Shown here one piece after another: positions 56,794-64,000 of a DNA stretch of 64,000 nt. The stretch comes from Chloroflexota bacterium. GTDB lineage: Bacteria > Chloroflexota > Anaerolineae > Caldilineales > Caldilineaceae. Made by a program: the position numbers and the translations under genes. The notes under the pieces are model-generated. The model did not search any database. It was not told the origin of the DNA and saw only the letters and a list, made by a program, of their open reading frames with translations. The stretch covers positions 1-64,000 of the forward strand of contig BOKO01000024.1 of NCBI GenBank assembly GCA_016861025.1, in the 5' to 3' direction. Each line of letters starts with the position of its first letter. Within the stretch, counting starts at the first letter, position 1.

Positions 56794-57270
56794 CTCATAT
56801 ACTTTCCACCCCAAATCTTCCGGCTCCGCCTCGGCGATGGCGTCGAGCTTGAGGCGGATGTACTTGCCGTGGGCGGACGCGGCGACCGTGCCGTCAGGCA
56901 GGTAGATTTCGCCGTCGCCCTCAAAGAGATGGTGAATGTCGCGCGTGATGCGGCCACGCGCCTCGAGTTCGACGCCCAACGGCACCGGTTTGCGAAAGCG
57001 CACCGTCAATTCGGCGGTGACGCCCCATGTCGAAGGGTCTTCGCCCTCGCCGATGTTGACGGCGCGACCGATGGTCTCGTCGAGGATGCCGGTGATTACG
57101 CCGCCGTGCATACGGTTTGGGTAGCCCTGATGGTGCGGCTGTCCGGTGAAGCGCGCGACGATCTCGCCGACGCCATCGGCAGTGACCGTTTCGTAAAAAC
57201 GAACGTGAACGCCGGCGTCGTTCTTGACGCCGCAGACAAAGCAATTGTAGCTGTTAGGTTGTTTGATCAT
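56788..57270 (-). CDS. PaaI-type hotdog-fold thioesterase
   Basis: A 160-residue single hotdog-domain protein, expected to hydrolyse acyl-CoA or phenylacetyl-type thioesters. The signature HHQGYPNRMHGGVITGILDETIG fits PaaI/YigI-like enzymes, with NCFVCGxKN near the N-terminus as in many 4HBT members. The start at 57270 is preferred because it begins MIKQPNSYNCFVCG; upstream frame is arginine-rich. It lies 4 bp after the aldo/keto reductase, so the two are coupled. Its final residues read VYED, with the stop in a GATTGGA repeat. The substrate is unknown. Confidence 0.88.
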   Translation of the reverse strand: MIKQPNSYNCFVCGVKNDAGVHVRFYETVTADGVGEIVARFTGQPHHQGYPNRMHGGVITGILDETIGRAVNIGEGEDPSTWGVTAELTVRFRKPVPLGVELEARGRITRDIHHLFEGDGEIYLPDGTVAASAHGKYIRLKLDAIAEAEPEDLGWKVYED

Positions 57271-57274
57271 CGTC

Positions 57275-58246
57275 CTATAGAGTTTCTTCGCTGCGGTCTG
57301 TGGCCGGTGGCGGGGCGACGGACAACGCCGCAATCTCCGCCCGCCACGCCGGCGTCATCTCCACCTCGGCGGCGGCCAGCGAGGCCTCCAGTTGCTCCAG
57401 ATTGCGCGCACCGATAATCGGCGCGGTCACTGCTGGATGGCTCATCACCCAGGCCACGGCTAACGTCGCGGGGTGATAACCGCGTGCGCGGGCGTGCTCG
57501 GTGAAACGTTCGGCCACGACGTAGTTCATCTCGTCGCCATACCGCTTTTGATACATCGTGTTCTCGACCAGCCGCCCGCTTTCAGGGCGCTGACTGACGC
57601 CGTACTTGCCGGTCAGCAAGCCGCCGCCAAGTGGGCTGTAGGGAATCACGCCCAGCCCTTCCGCCGCAGCGAGCGGCAGCAGCTCGACCTCAGCCTGGCG
57701 CTTGGTGAGGTTGTACATTGGTTGCATCACGGCGAAGCGCGCCCAACCGTTCAACGCTGACAAGCCCAGCCCCTTGGCGATCTGCCAGGCTGCCCAGTTG
57801 CTCACCGCGGGATAGAGGATTTTGCCCTGCTGCACCAACGTATCAAGTGCAGCCAGCGTTTCTTCCATCGGCGTCGATGGGTCGAAGCGGTGACAGAAGT
57901 AGACGTCGATGCGGTCGGTGCCCAGGCGGCGCAGGCTGTCCTCCACCTCACGCAGGATGTGGCGACGATTCAGCCCTTCGCCGTTGACGCCGTCACGCAT
58001 CCGAAAGCCGACTTTGGTGGTGATCACCAGCTCATCGCGATGACCCGCCATGAATTTGCCGAGCAGCTCCTCGGCGCGCCCGCGTCCATAGACGTTGGCG
58101 CAGTCGAAGAAGTTGACGCCAGCGTCGCGGCAGCGTGCATAGAGCTGAGCCGAGGTCGCTTCGTCAGCATCGCCGCCAAAGGACATCGCACCGAAGCAAA
58201 GGCTGGAAACGGTGACGCCGGTTTGACCCAATTGACGATATTGCAT
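57275..58246 (-). CDS. Aldo/keto reductase
   Basis: A 323-residue NADPH-dependent reductase with the standard tetrad D48, Y53 (FDCANVYGRGR), K78 (ITTKVGF) and H119 (YFCHRFD). Other motifs are GQTGVTVSSLCFGAMSFGG at the N-terminus, AVSNWAAWQIAKGL and YSPLGGGLLTGKYG, and the cofactor-binding PIIGARNLEQLEASL near the end. It resembles the AKR11/12 (YhdN/YajO-like) groups with wide substrate range. It lies 4 bp before the thioesterase gene and 56 bp after the MFS gene, all on one strand, so transcription may run through from the MFS unit. Physiological substrate cannot be told. Confidence 0.94.
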   Translation of the reverse strand: MQYRQLGQTGVTVSSLCFGAMSFGGDADEATSAQLYARCRDAGVNFFDCANVYGRGRAEELLGKFMAGHRDELVITTKVGFRMRDGVNGEGLNRRHILREVEDSLRRLGTDRIDVYFCHRFDPSTPMEETLAALDTLVQQGKILYPAVSNWAAWQIAKGLGLSALNGWARFAVMQPMYNLTKRQAEVELLPLAAAEGLGVIPYSPLGGGLLTGKYGVSQRPESGRLVENTMYQKRYGDEMNYVVAERFTEHARARGYHPATLAVAWVMSHPAVTAPIIGARNLEQLEASLAAAEVEMTPAWRAEIAALSVAPPPATDRSEETL

Positions 58247-58302
58247 AAACGGAATTTCCCTCTACTGCGTGATCTGCAGTTTGTATGTTTCCAAAGATTG
58301 TA

Positions 58303-59577
58303 TCACGTGGGCGATTTCTCCTCGATGTTGCGCAGCGACCTGGAGCCAATATACCCCGCCATACAGATCACCGCCGAGAGCGCGCCGCCCAGAATGAAGA
58401 CCCCGCGCACACCCACAAGCTCCGCCACCGGCCCCGCAATTGCCAGACCCAGCGGTCCCGCCAGCCCAAAGACGACGTTGAGCAGCGAGAAGGCGCGCCC
58501 TTGCAGTTCGTTAGGGATGATCGTCTGCAGGATCGCCATCATCGGCGCGTTGCCGGTGGAGAAGGTGAAGCCGCTGATCGTCCACCAGATCACCGCCAGC
58601 CAGAGCCAGTTCGCTGGCGCCAGCGCCGTCAGCGCGACGGTTGCACACGATGCCGCAAAAGAGTACATCACCAGCCAGATGCGTCGCGTGTGCCAGGTGC
58701 GTATGCTGATGATGACGCCGCCCGCAATGACGCCTAACCCGGCGAAGCCCTCCATCAACGCCACCTGGTTGACGCCGCCGCCAAAGTGCTGTGTCACCAG
58801 CAGCGGCGTGAGCGAGAAGGTCGGCAGCACGGTGAGCACCACCAGCCCGGTTACACTGTAGAGCGCCAGCAGCCCACGATGATGCACGACATAGCGAGCG
58901 CCCTCGCGGATGTCCGCCAGCACCGAGGCGCCGGTCACCGCTGCGGTGGGCGACGGCTGCGGGATGCGATAGAAGAACAGCGGCGTGATACCAAGCACTG
59001 CCGTCACCACATCGATCATCAGCGCACCCTGCAGCGGCAGAAATGCCAGCGCCAGCGCACCGAGCGGCGCCGCTGCAATCGTTAACACGCCCTGCATTGC
59101 CTGATTCATGCCAGCGACGCGCGTCAACCAATCGGGCGGCGCCAGGTTGGGCGTGCTTGCCAGCACCGCTGGTCCCTGAAATGCCTGCATGGTGGCGCGC
59201 ACAAACATCAGCGTATAGACCTGCCAGAGCTGGACGCTGTTGGTGGCAAAGAGCAGCACCAGGATCGCCATGCTCAAGGCGGTGATCGCATCCGCCACAA
59301 TCATGACCAGACGGCGGCTCCAGCGGTCGGCAAGCGCACCGCCCAGCGGCCCAAAGATCGCCGTCGGCAACAGCGCCACGATGCCGGCCACCGCCAGCGC
59401 ACTGGGTGACCCTGTCGTCTGCGTGATCCACCAGATCAGCACAAACTGCGTCAGTGCGCTGCCGATCATGGAGAGCGCCTGCCCCGTCCAGATCGTGAAG
59501 AAGCGCGGCTTCCAGTTTAGCCACCTGGTCTCGTCGTGCGTTGCAGGTGGTGTTAAAGGTGAAGGGTTGATCGTCAT
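58303..59577 (-). CDS. MFS transporter (enterobactin-exporter/multidrug type, MFS_3)
   Basis: A 424-residue membrane protein with twelve predicted helices. The loop 2-3 motif GPLGGALADRWSRRLVM matches MFS antiporters, and the layout (ALTQFVLIWWITQTTGSPSALAV at the start; FSTGNAPMMAILQTIIPNELQGR after helix 10) is that of the MFS_3 group, including EntS-like exporters and macrolide pumps. It lies 19 bp after a TetR-family gene and is probably its regulatory target. The substrate is likely a hydrophobic toxin or secondary metabolite. The C-terminus is cytoplasmic. Confidence 0.93.
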   Translation of the reverse strand: MTINPSPLTPPATHDETRWLNWKPRFFTIWTGQALSMIGSALTQFVLIWWITQTTGSPSALAVAGIVALLPTAIFGPLGGALADRWSRRLVMIVADAITALSMAILVLLFATNSVQLWQVYTLMFVRATMQAFQGPAVLASTPNLAPPDWLTRVAGMNQAMQGVLTIAAAPLGALALAFLPLQGALMIDVVTAVLGITPLFFYRIPQPSPTAAVTGASVLADIREGARYVVHHRGLLALYSVTGLVVLTVLPTFSLTPLLVTQHFGGGVNQVALMEGFAGLGVIAGGVIISIRTWHTRRIWLVMYSFAASCATVALTALAPANWLWLAVIWWTISGFTFSTGNAPMMAILQTIIPNELQGRAFSLLNVVFGLAGPLGLAIAGPVAELVGVRGVFILGGALSAVICMAGYIGSRSLRNIEEKSPT

Positions 59578-59596
59578 AGAAATCTCTCGGAGAGCG

Positions 59597-60253
59597 CTAT
59601 GGTTGTGTCGCAGCTTGCCACTCGTCGCTGCTGAATACGGGCGTGCTGACGGTTGTGGTCGTGGCTGGCTTCGGCGGTTGGCTCATCCCATCCAGGATCA
59701 GGTCGAGCATCGCCAGCAAGTCACGTTCTGGGTCAGACAGCGTAAAGCCAAGCATCGCCAGCTCTGCAAATCCTTCATATGCTGCCATCAAGGTTTGTGC
59801 AGCCGTGACCGGGTCTAGCGGTCGCAGCTCGTTGCGGTCAATCCCCTGCTGGATCAATGCCGCCAGTAGACGCTTCAATTCGTTCAGATACTCCAACACC
59901 TGTGCGCAGGCGCTGTCACTGCGCGTCGCCAGGTTATATAATTCGCTGCGCAGTGGCGACCTTGCCGTCGCAAGTTCTTCACGTGCATAAGTGATCAGCC
60001 GGTCACGCACAGAGCCTTCTGCGACGAGTAAGGCATGGAGTCCGTCCAGGTCGGCGTTGAACATCTTGTCGAGCAACGCATGGATAATCGCATCCTTACT
60101 CTTGAAATACCAATAGACGCCGCCAACGCTCAAGTTCGCTTCCTGGGCAATCTCCTCCATGCGCGCCGCCTCAATGCCCCGGCGATCAAAGACTTGCGCA
60201 GCAGCGTGCAAAATCTGTCGTTTGCGTTCTTCGCTCACATCTGGACGCGTCAT
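59597..60253 (-). CDS. TetR-family transcriptional repressor
   Basis: A 218-residue regulator with an N-terminal helix-turn-helix (about 10-56: RKRQILHAAAQVFDRRG, then MEEIAQEANLSVGGVYWYFKSKDAI). The all-helical C-terminal domain should bind ligand and dimerise. It begins the TetR-MFS operon, with two near-identical inverted 17 bp boxes 26 and 86 bp upstream of its start, likely operators. This suggests autorepression relieved by the compound that the pump exports. Ligand is unknown. Confidence 0.94.
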   Translation of the reverse strand: MTRPDVSEERKRQILHAAAQVFDRRGIEAARMEEIAQEANLSVGGVYWYFKSKDAIIHALLDKMFNADLDGLHALLVAEGSVRDRLITYAREELATARSPLRSELYNLATRSDSACAQVLEYLNELKRLLAALIQQGIDRNELRPLDPVTAAQTLMAAYEGFAELAMLGFTLSDPERDLLAMLDLILDGMSQPPKPATTTTVSTPVFSSDEWQAATQP

Positions 60254-60278
60254 CGTATGTGTGTCCCGGAATCAATTA

Positions 60279-60295
60279 CCGAATTTATATTCAGT
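60279..60295. promoter_or_regulatory. Putative TetR operator, box 1
   Basis: The 17-mer CCGAATTTATATTCAGT. It matches the reverse complement of box 2 at 15 of 17 positions and lies 26 bp upstream of the TetR start codon, over an AT-rich promoter region. Confidence 0.55.
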
Positions 60296-60338
60296 TATAT
60301 AATGTCAGCGATTCTTTTCTGTGGGGAAACTCGCATTT

Positions 60339-60355
60339 ACTGAATATTCATTCGG
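60339..60355. promoter_or_regulatory. Putative TetR operator, box 2
   Basis: The 17-mer ACTGAATATTCATTCGG contains the palindrome TGAATATTCA. With box 1 it forms an inverted pair with 60 bp between centres. Confidence 0.55.
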
Positions 60356-60435
60356 TTTAATGCGTTGATATACCGGGCTTTGGGACGAAGACGTCACAGA
60401 CTCTGGCAAGGAGGGTGGAAGAAGTGCATCGTATC

Positions 60436-60484
60436 ACGAAAAAAGATGGGTTTCTCACCATTGAGAAACCCATCTTTTTTCGTG
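60436..60484. terminator. Bidirectional rho-independent terminator
   Basis: A nearly perfect 23 bp stem with a 4-nt loop; A and T runs form the outer arms. It ends the gene at 60499 on the minus strand and insulates the TetR promoter region. Confidence 0.92.
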
Positions 60485-60498
60485 GTGATCGTTGTCGA

Positions 60499-61059
60499 TC
60501 AGCGCTTCCAGGTCAGCACAGTTGACTTGCCAAAGGGCAAGTTGCTGAGGTCAACGCCGACAGCATCGCTATCTGGTTTCAATCCGGCGCGCTCAATGAT
60601 CAACGCCGCCAGTTCAGAATCGAAATCGCGATCTTCACGGTCGATAGCAATCTCGCCGGGATACTGATGATAGACCTGAATCTGGCAATCCTTGGGATGG
60701 GTGTTGCGGCGGTCGATTATAACATCCATACGATAGATGTTCTTCCACTCCCAGGCTTTATGGCGGTTCCAAAAGCGGAAGGGGATACTGATTTCCAGCC
60801 CTTCATCGGTGACGATAAAACGCCGCGTCGCCAGCAACAGGTCGCCATACAAAAACAGCGCTCCCCAGGCAATGAAGGTCCACGCCGTCGCTTCGGCAAA
60901 AAAGGTGTCGGTCAAGCCAGCAATAAACGCGGCGACGCCCCCACCGAGCATGGTGATCCCCATCACCATGTTGCGGGTCTCGCCGCCAAATACAATTGCA
61001 CGCCGTGCCGGCGCCATTTGCTCTGTCCCGACGGTGCTGATTTCAGTTGCTTCGGCCAT
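60499..61059 (-). CDS. Two-helix membrane protein with PH-like domain, function unknown
   Basis: A 186-residue protein. A polar N-terminus is followed by two membrane helices (about 33-50 and 58-75: MVMGITMLGGGVAAFIAGL; AWTFIAWGALFLYGDLLL). The C-terminal part has the strand pattern of a bacterial PH-like domain (RRFIVTDEGLEISIPFRFWNR; EWKNIYRMDVIIDRR). The start at 61059 (ATG, with GGATGG upstream) is preferred over a TTG eight codons earlier. It is monocistronic or follows the AAA ATPase gene across 140 bp. No role can be assigned. Confidence 0.78.
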   Translation of the reverse strand: MAEATEISTVGTEQMAPARRAIVFGGETRNMVMGITMLGGGVAAFIAGLTDTFFAEATAWTFIAWGALFLYGDLLLATRRFIVTDEGLEISIPFRFWNRHKAWEWKNIYRMDVIIDRRNTHPKDCQIQVYHQYPGEIAIDREDRDFDSELAALIIERAGLKPDSDAVGVDLSNLPFGKSTVLTWKR

Positions 61060-61199
61060 CGCTGTCGCCCCATCCTTGTGCAAAAATTTTAGGAAGGATT
61101 GTCAAAAAAATCGAGAATAGTATAGCGGGAATGTAGAGAAGTGGACAAATTCAATTTGTGATTCGGTGCACGATTGCGCCCCGAAATCTGACGACTAAA

Positions 61200-62576
61200 T
61201 TATTCGACAGTTAGCCGATAGCCGCGCCCACGAATCGTGGTGAGAAAGCGCGGCGAGGCAGGGTCCGGCTCGATCTTCTGACGCAAACGGCTGATCAGCT
61301 TTTCAATGCGGGCGTCATCGACCTCGTCGATGTAGCTTTCGCCCCACACCTGAGTGACGATGGCGTACTTGTCGATAATTTTGTCGCGATTCTGGAAGAG
61401 CAGCTGAATCAGCTTGTATTCCAGCGCGGTCAATGTCTCGACCGGCGCTCCGTTGACGAGCACCTGCCCGCTGGCTGTATCAACCCAAAGCGAGGAGGAT
61501 TCCGGCGCAACCTGGGCAGTTTGACGCTGGACATATTCTGCAAGCAGGCGACAAAAAATCTGCAGCCGTCCTTCCACACGATTGAGCAGATGGCGACGCA
61601 ACAACTCATCGATCACATCTTGATCTGGCTTGTGGTCGGCGAGTGCAAGCGCGCCCAGCTCTGTCTGCTCGGCGGGTGTGCACTCGTTCCAGATTTTGCT
61701 GCACTCGCGCGTTAAATATTCGTCGACAAGCAGCAACGCGGCCGTCCGCCGATGAAAACGCCAGCGCTCCATCGGGTCGGTTGGCGGCGGGTCGGCGTCT
61801 TCCAGCGCCTGATGCAGCACACGGCAGACGCCCTCCGCCATGCGCGGATGCCCGCCGCTCCATTGGTAGATGAAGTCGATGTCAGCGTTTGTAAAGTCGG
61901 CTTCATAGGCGGTCATATAGCGACGAATCTGCTGCTCGGTGTCAGAGCGGGTCAGCGGCGCCAGATACCAGATGCGATGACCAAACAATTCGGCAAATTC
62001 GCCGTGCCGACGATCCAGATTGAGCGCGGGCAACGGCCGACCGCTGGCAGTGACATAAACGATCTGCCTGCTGTATCGATCCTGCACGGCGCGCAGATTG
62101 AGAAAGACGCGTGCATCGATGTGTGTGAAGGGATCGTCGAACTCGTCAAAGAGCAGCACCAGTTTGCGTGTGGTTGATTCGATGGCGGCCGTGAGGCCGC
62201 GGCTGAAACTGAGCGGCACCTGAAAATCGCTTGCCGGCGCCACCAGCATGTCGTAGGCGTTGACCAACTCCGGCAGCGCAGCCAGCGCCTGGCTTGCCTC
62301 CTGCAAGCAACGCAGAACCAGCTCGCTAAAGCCCTGTTCGGTCATGTCGAGAATGCGGTTGCAATCGATGTAGACCGGCAGAAACTCCTGTCCGGCCTCG
62401 CCCAGTTCTTTCACCCATACGTCGGGCTGCGCCAGCAAGCGCAGCAGCGCGGACTTGCCGATGTTGCTCATGCCCACGATCTCGACGCACTGCATGGCGT
62501 AGAGGTGGCGCAAGATATTCTCGACATCGTATCGGCGCATATAGTCGCCGTTGAGTAGGCGTAGGGTGAGCGGCAT
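61200..62576 (-). CDS. AAA/STAND-like ATPase with C-terminal OmpR-type winged helix
   Basis: A 458-residue regulator-like protein. The N-terminal ATPase has Walker A GMSNIGKS (35-42) and Walker B KLVLLFDEFDD (about 138-148), with a sensor-like IVYVTASGRPLP and a lid region WSGGHPRMAEGV, resembling Archaeal-type/STAND AAA domains. Residues about 360-458 are an OmpR/PhoB winged helix (ALEYKLIQLLFQNRDKI ... RIEKLISRLRQKIEPDP ... TIRGRGYRLTVE). There is no receiver domain. The start at 62576 is 2 bp after the stop of the OppC-like permease, so translation is coupled. It may control the transport operon in an ATP-dependent manner; this is inference. Confidence 0.88.
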   Translation of the reverse strand: MPLTLRLLNGDYMRRYDVENILRHLYAMQCVEIVGMSNIGKSALLRLLAQPDVWVKELGEAGQEFLPVYIDCNRILDMTEQGFSELVLRCLQEASQALAALPELVNAYDMLVAPASDFQVPLSFSRGLTAAIESTTRKLVLLFDEFDDPFTHIDARVFLNLRAVQDRYSRQIVYVTASGRPLPALNLDRRHGEFAELFGHRIWYLAPLTRSDTEQQIRRYMTAYEADFTNADIDFIYQWSGGHPRMAEGVCRVLHQALEDADPPPTDPMERWRFHRRTAALLLVDEYLTRECSKIWNECTPAEQTELGALALADHKPDQDVIDELLRRHLLNRVEGRLQIFCRLLAEYVQRQTAQVAPESSSLWVDTASGQVLVNGAPVETLTALEYKLIQLLFQNRDKIIDKYAIVTQVWGESYIDEVDDARIEKLISRLRQKIEPDPASPRFLTTIRGRGYRLTVE

Positions 62577-62578
62577 GG

Positions 62579-63478
62579 TTATCGATTCATGGATGTGTCG
62601 AAGGCGTCGCGCAGCCCATCGCCCAGAAAGGTGAAGCCGAGCATGGTGATGGCGATTGCCAGGGTTGGAAAGACGCCAAGATGCCAGTAGACGCGCATGT
62701 AAGAGAGCGCATTGCCGACCATCTTGCCCCAACTGGGAATGGGATCGTTGACGCCCAAACCCAGAAAGGATAGACCCGCTTCGGCAAAGATTGCCACCGG
62801 GATGCCAATAGTGACCGCGACGATTAAGGGGGCGATGGCATTAGGCAGCAGGTGATGGAGGGCGATGCGCGTCCCGGAAGCGCCCAACGTGCGTGCAGCG
62901 AGCACGAAATCACGTTCGCGCAGCGACAGCAACTGCGCCCGCAACAGCCGGCATGTGTCGAGCCAGGCCACAATGCCGAGCGCCAGGATCACATTGAAGA
63001 GGCCACCGCCAAAGACGGAGATGAGCAGCAGCGCCAGCATCAACGCAGGCACCGCTGTGAAGACCTCCACCAGACGCATGATGATGTAATCGATCGGGCC
63101 GCCAGCCAGCCCTGCCAGTAAGCCAAGTGGGATGCCGATAACGAGCGCAATCGCCATCACCCCCAGGCCGACGGCAAGCGAGATGCGCGTCCCATAAACG
63201 ATGCGCGAATAAACATCGCGCCCGACCTCGTCGGTGCCCATCCAGTGCTCGCTGCTGGGAAATTGAAGCGCTCTTGTCGGATTGGCGGCGTCGTAAGGAT
63301 ACGGCGCGATAAAGTCAGCCAGCAGCGCGGTCAACACCAGTGCAGAGACAAGAAACAAGCCAAAAAGCGCCAGCTTGTTGCGTGCAAAACGGCGTGCAGC
63401 ATCGCCCAGCAATGTGCGCTGCTTTGGCAACCCCTGCATCTGTGCGACGCCCATCGCCGCTGCCGTCGAACTGCTCAT
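62579..63478 (-). CDS. Oligopeptide/dipeptide ABC transporter permease (OppC/DppC-like)
   Basis: A 299-residue permease with six helices and the binding-protein-dependent transport signature EAGLSFLGLGVNDPIPSWGKM. Residues LLGDAARRFARNKLALFGLFLV at the N-terminus and GTDEVGRDVYSRIVYGTRISL are typical of OppC/DppC. It overlaps the upstream OppB-like gene by four bases (ATGA). ATPase and binding-protein genes are not in the window and may lie beyond the right edge. Substrates could be di/oligopeptides, nickel or oligosaccharides. Confidence 0.95.
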   Translation of the reverse strand: MSSSTAAAMGVAQMQGLPKQRTLLGDAARRFARNKLALFGLFLVSALVLTALLADFIAPYPYDAANPTRALQFPSSEHWMGTDEVGRDVYSRIVYGTRISLAVGLGVMAIALVIGIPLGLLAGLAGGPIDYIIMRLVEVFTAVPALMLALLLISVFGGGLFNVILALGIVAWLDTCRLLRAQLLSLRERDFVLAARTLGASGTRIALHHLLPNAIAPLIVAVTIGIPVAIFAEAGLSFLGLGVNDPIPSWGKMVGNALSYMRVYWHLGVFPTLAIAITMLGFTFLGDGLRDAFDTSMNR

Positions 63479-64000
63479 GTCTTGCTCTTTCCCAGCCGCA
63501 CGCGCGGGTCGACCACTACATAAAGAATATCGGTTATCAGGTAAACCAACGACCAGACGACCGCAACCAGCAGCAGCAGCGCCATGATCATCGGATAATC
63601 GCGTCCCAAGATGCTGGTGACAAAGAATTTGCCCAATCCCGGCACGCGGAAGATGCTCTCGATGAAGATCGTCCCGGTGATCAGGTTGGGAATCTGGGGC
63701 GCCAGAATCGTCAACAGTGGAATCATGGCGTTGCGCAATGTATGGCGCAACATGATCTGACGGTCAGAAAGCCCCTTGGATCGCGCCGTGCGGATATAGT
63801 CCGAACGCGAGACTTCGAGGATGCTCGTGCGCGTGTAGCGAGCCGTGAGCGCCATCGGTGCAAGCGCAAGCGCAGCGACCGGCATGATGTAATGATGCCA
63901 CTGCCCCCAGCCACCGGTCGGCAGCCACTTGAACTGCACAGCAAAGAGGAGCACAAGCCATACGGCCACCACAAAATTAGGCACAGTCAGCCCCAACGTC
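63475..64000 (-). CDS. Oligopeptide/dipeptide ABC transporter permease (OppB/DppB-like), 5' end outside window
   Basis: The C-terminal about 175 residues of an inner-membrane permease; the N-terminal part lies beyond 64000. The signature is ARSKGLSDRQIMLRHTLRNAMIPLLT, followed by GTIFIESIFRVPGLGKFFV and a last helix ending DILYVVVDPRVRLG, all typical of OppB/DppB. Its stop overlaps the OppC-like start. It should pair with that permease in one heterodimeric channel. Confidence 0.95.
   Translation of the reverse strand, partial: TLGLTVPNFVVAVWLVLLFAVQFKWLPTGGWGQWHHYIMPVAALALAPMALTARYTRTSILEVSRSDYIRTARSKGLSDRQIMLRHTLRNAMIPLLTILAPQIPNLITGTIFIESIFRVPGLGKFFVTSILGRDYPMIMALLLLVAVVWSLVYLITDILYVVVDPRVRLGKSKT

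Overview
The window looks like a chromosomal segment of a GC-rich member of the Chloroflexota (Caldilineae/Anaerolineae-like). That assignment is an inference. It rests on two large membrane proteins with the NYYYFG/SYYYFG signature of the Chloroflexi/Archaea 'YYY' (DUF2298) family, an Agl23-like membrane protein, very large secreted beta-sandwich proteins ending in an LPxxxR-like tail, and many interspersed palindromic repeats. There is one tRNA, and no rRNA, CRISPR array, prophage or insertion sequence was seen.

Layout. 1-10.3 kb: end of a membrane-protein gene, a 515 bp gap, PEP carboxylase (+), then on the minus strand a secreted subtilisin with cohesin and dockerin modules, and an apparent unit of small membrane protein, gamma-glutamyltransferase and UTP-glucose-1-phosphate uridylyltransferase. 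10.4-16.8 kb (+): acyl-CoA dehydrogenase behind a good sigma70-type promoter, two tandem metallophosphoesterases, an ABC-F ATPase and a zinc-ribbon/LysM protein, closed by a strong bidirectional terminator. 16.8-26.5 kb (-): a secreted protein with two DsbA-like domains, followed 38 bp later by a 2743-residue secreted repeat protein. 26.9-46.2 kb (+): a cell-surface locus with a 3D-domain wall protein, two YYY proteins (the first split by a 1-nt frameshift), a VapBC toxin-antitoxin pair, and three further multi-pass GT-C-like proteins, two of which carry NHL propellers and one also two PA14 domains. 46.2-46.9 kb: DUF423 protein and tRNA-Leu(GAG). 46.9-64 kb (all -): enolase, FabF-FabH, membrane and PA14 proteins, an unusual 2-oxoacid-dehydrogenase-like module (fused E1 alpha-beta plus a lipoyl/E3-binding domain fused to a NeuD/PglD acyltransferase), thioesterase, aldo/keto reductase, MFS exporter with its TetR repressor, a PH-like membrane protein, and an oligopeptide ABC permease pair coupled to an AAA ATPase with an OmpR-type winged helix.

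Three points stand out. First, a GATTGGA heptanucleotide inverted repeat occurs at eight loci, five of them in frame inside three coding regions. Because 7 is coprime to 3 and the unit has no stop codon in any of six frames, it reads through as RLEIGDW or NLQSPIS whatever the frame. Second, the lipoyl-PSBD-NeuD fusion beside a fused E1 suggests a route in which an acyl group made from a 2-oxoacid passes directly to a sugar or amine acceptor. Third, the cell-surface locus combines archaeal-type and bacterial glycan-assembly proteins with sensor-like propellers and PA14 domains.
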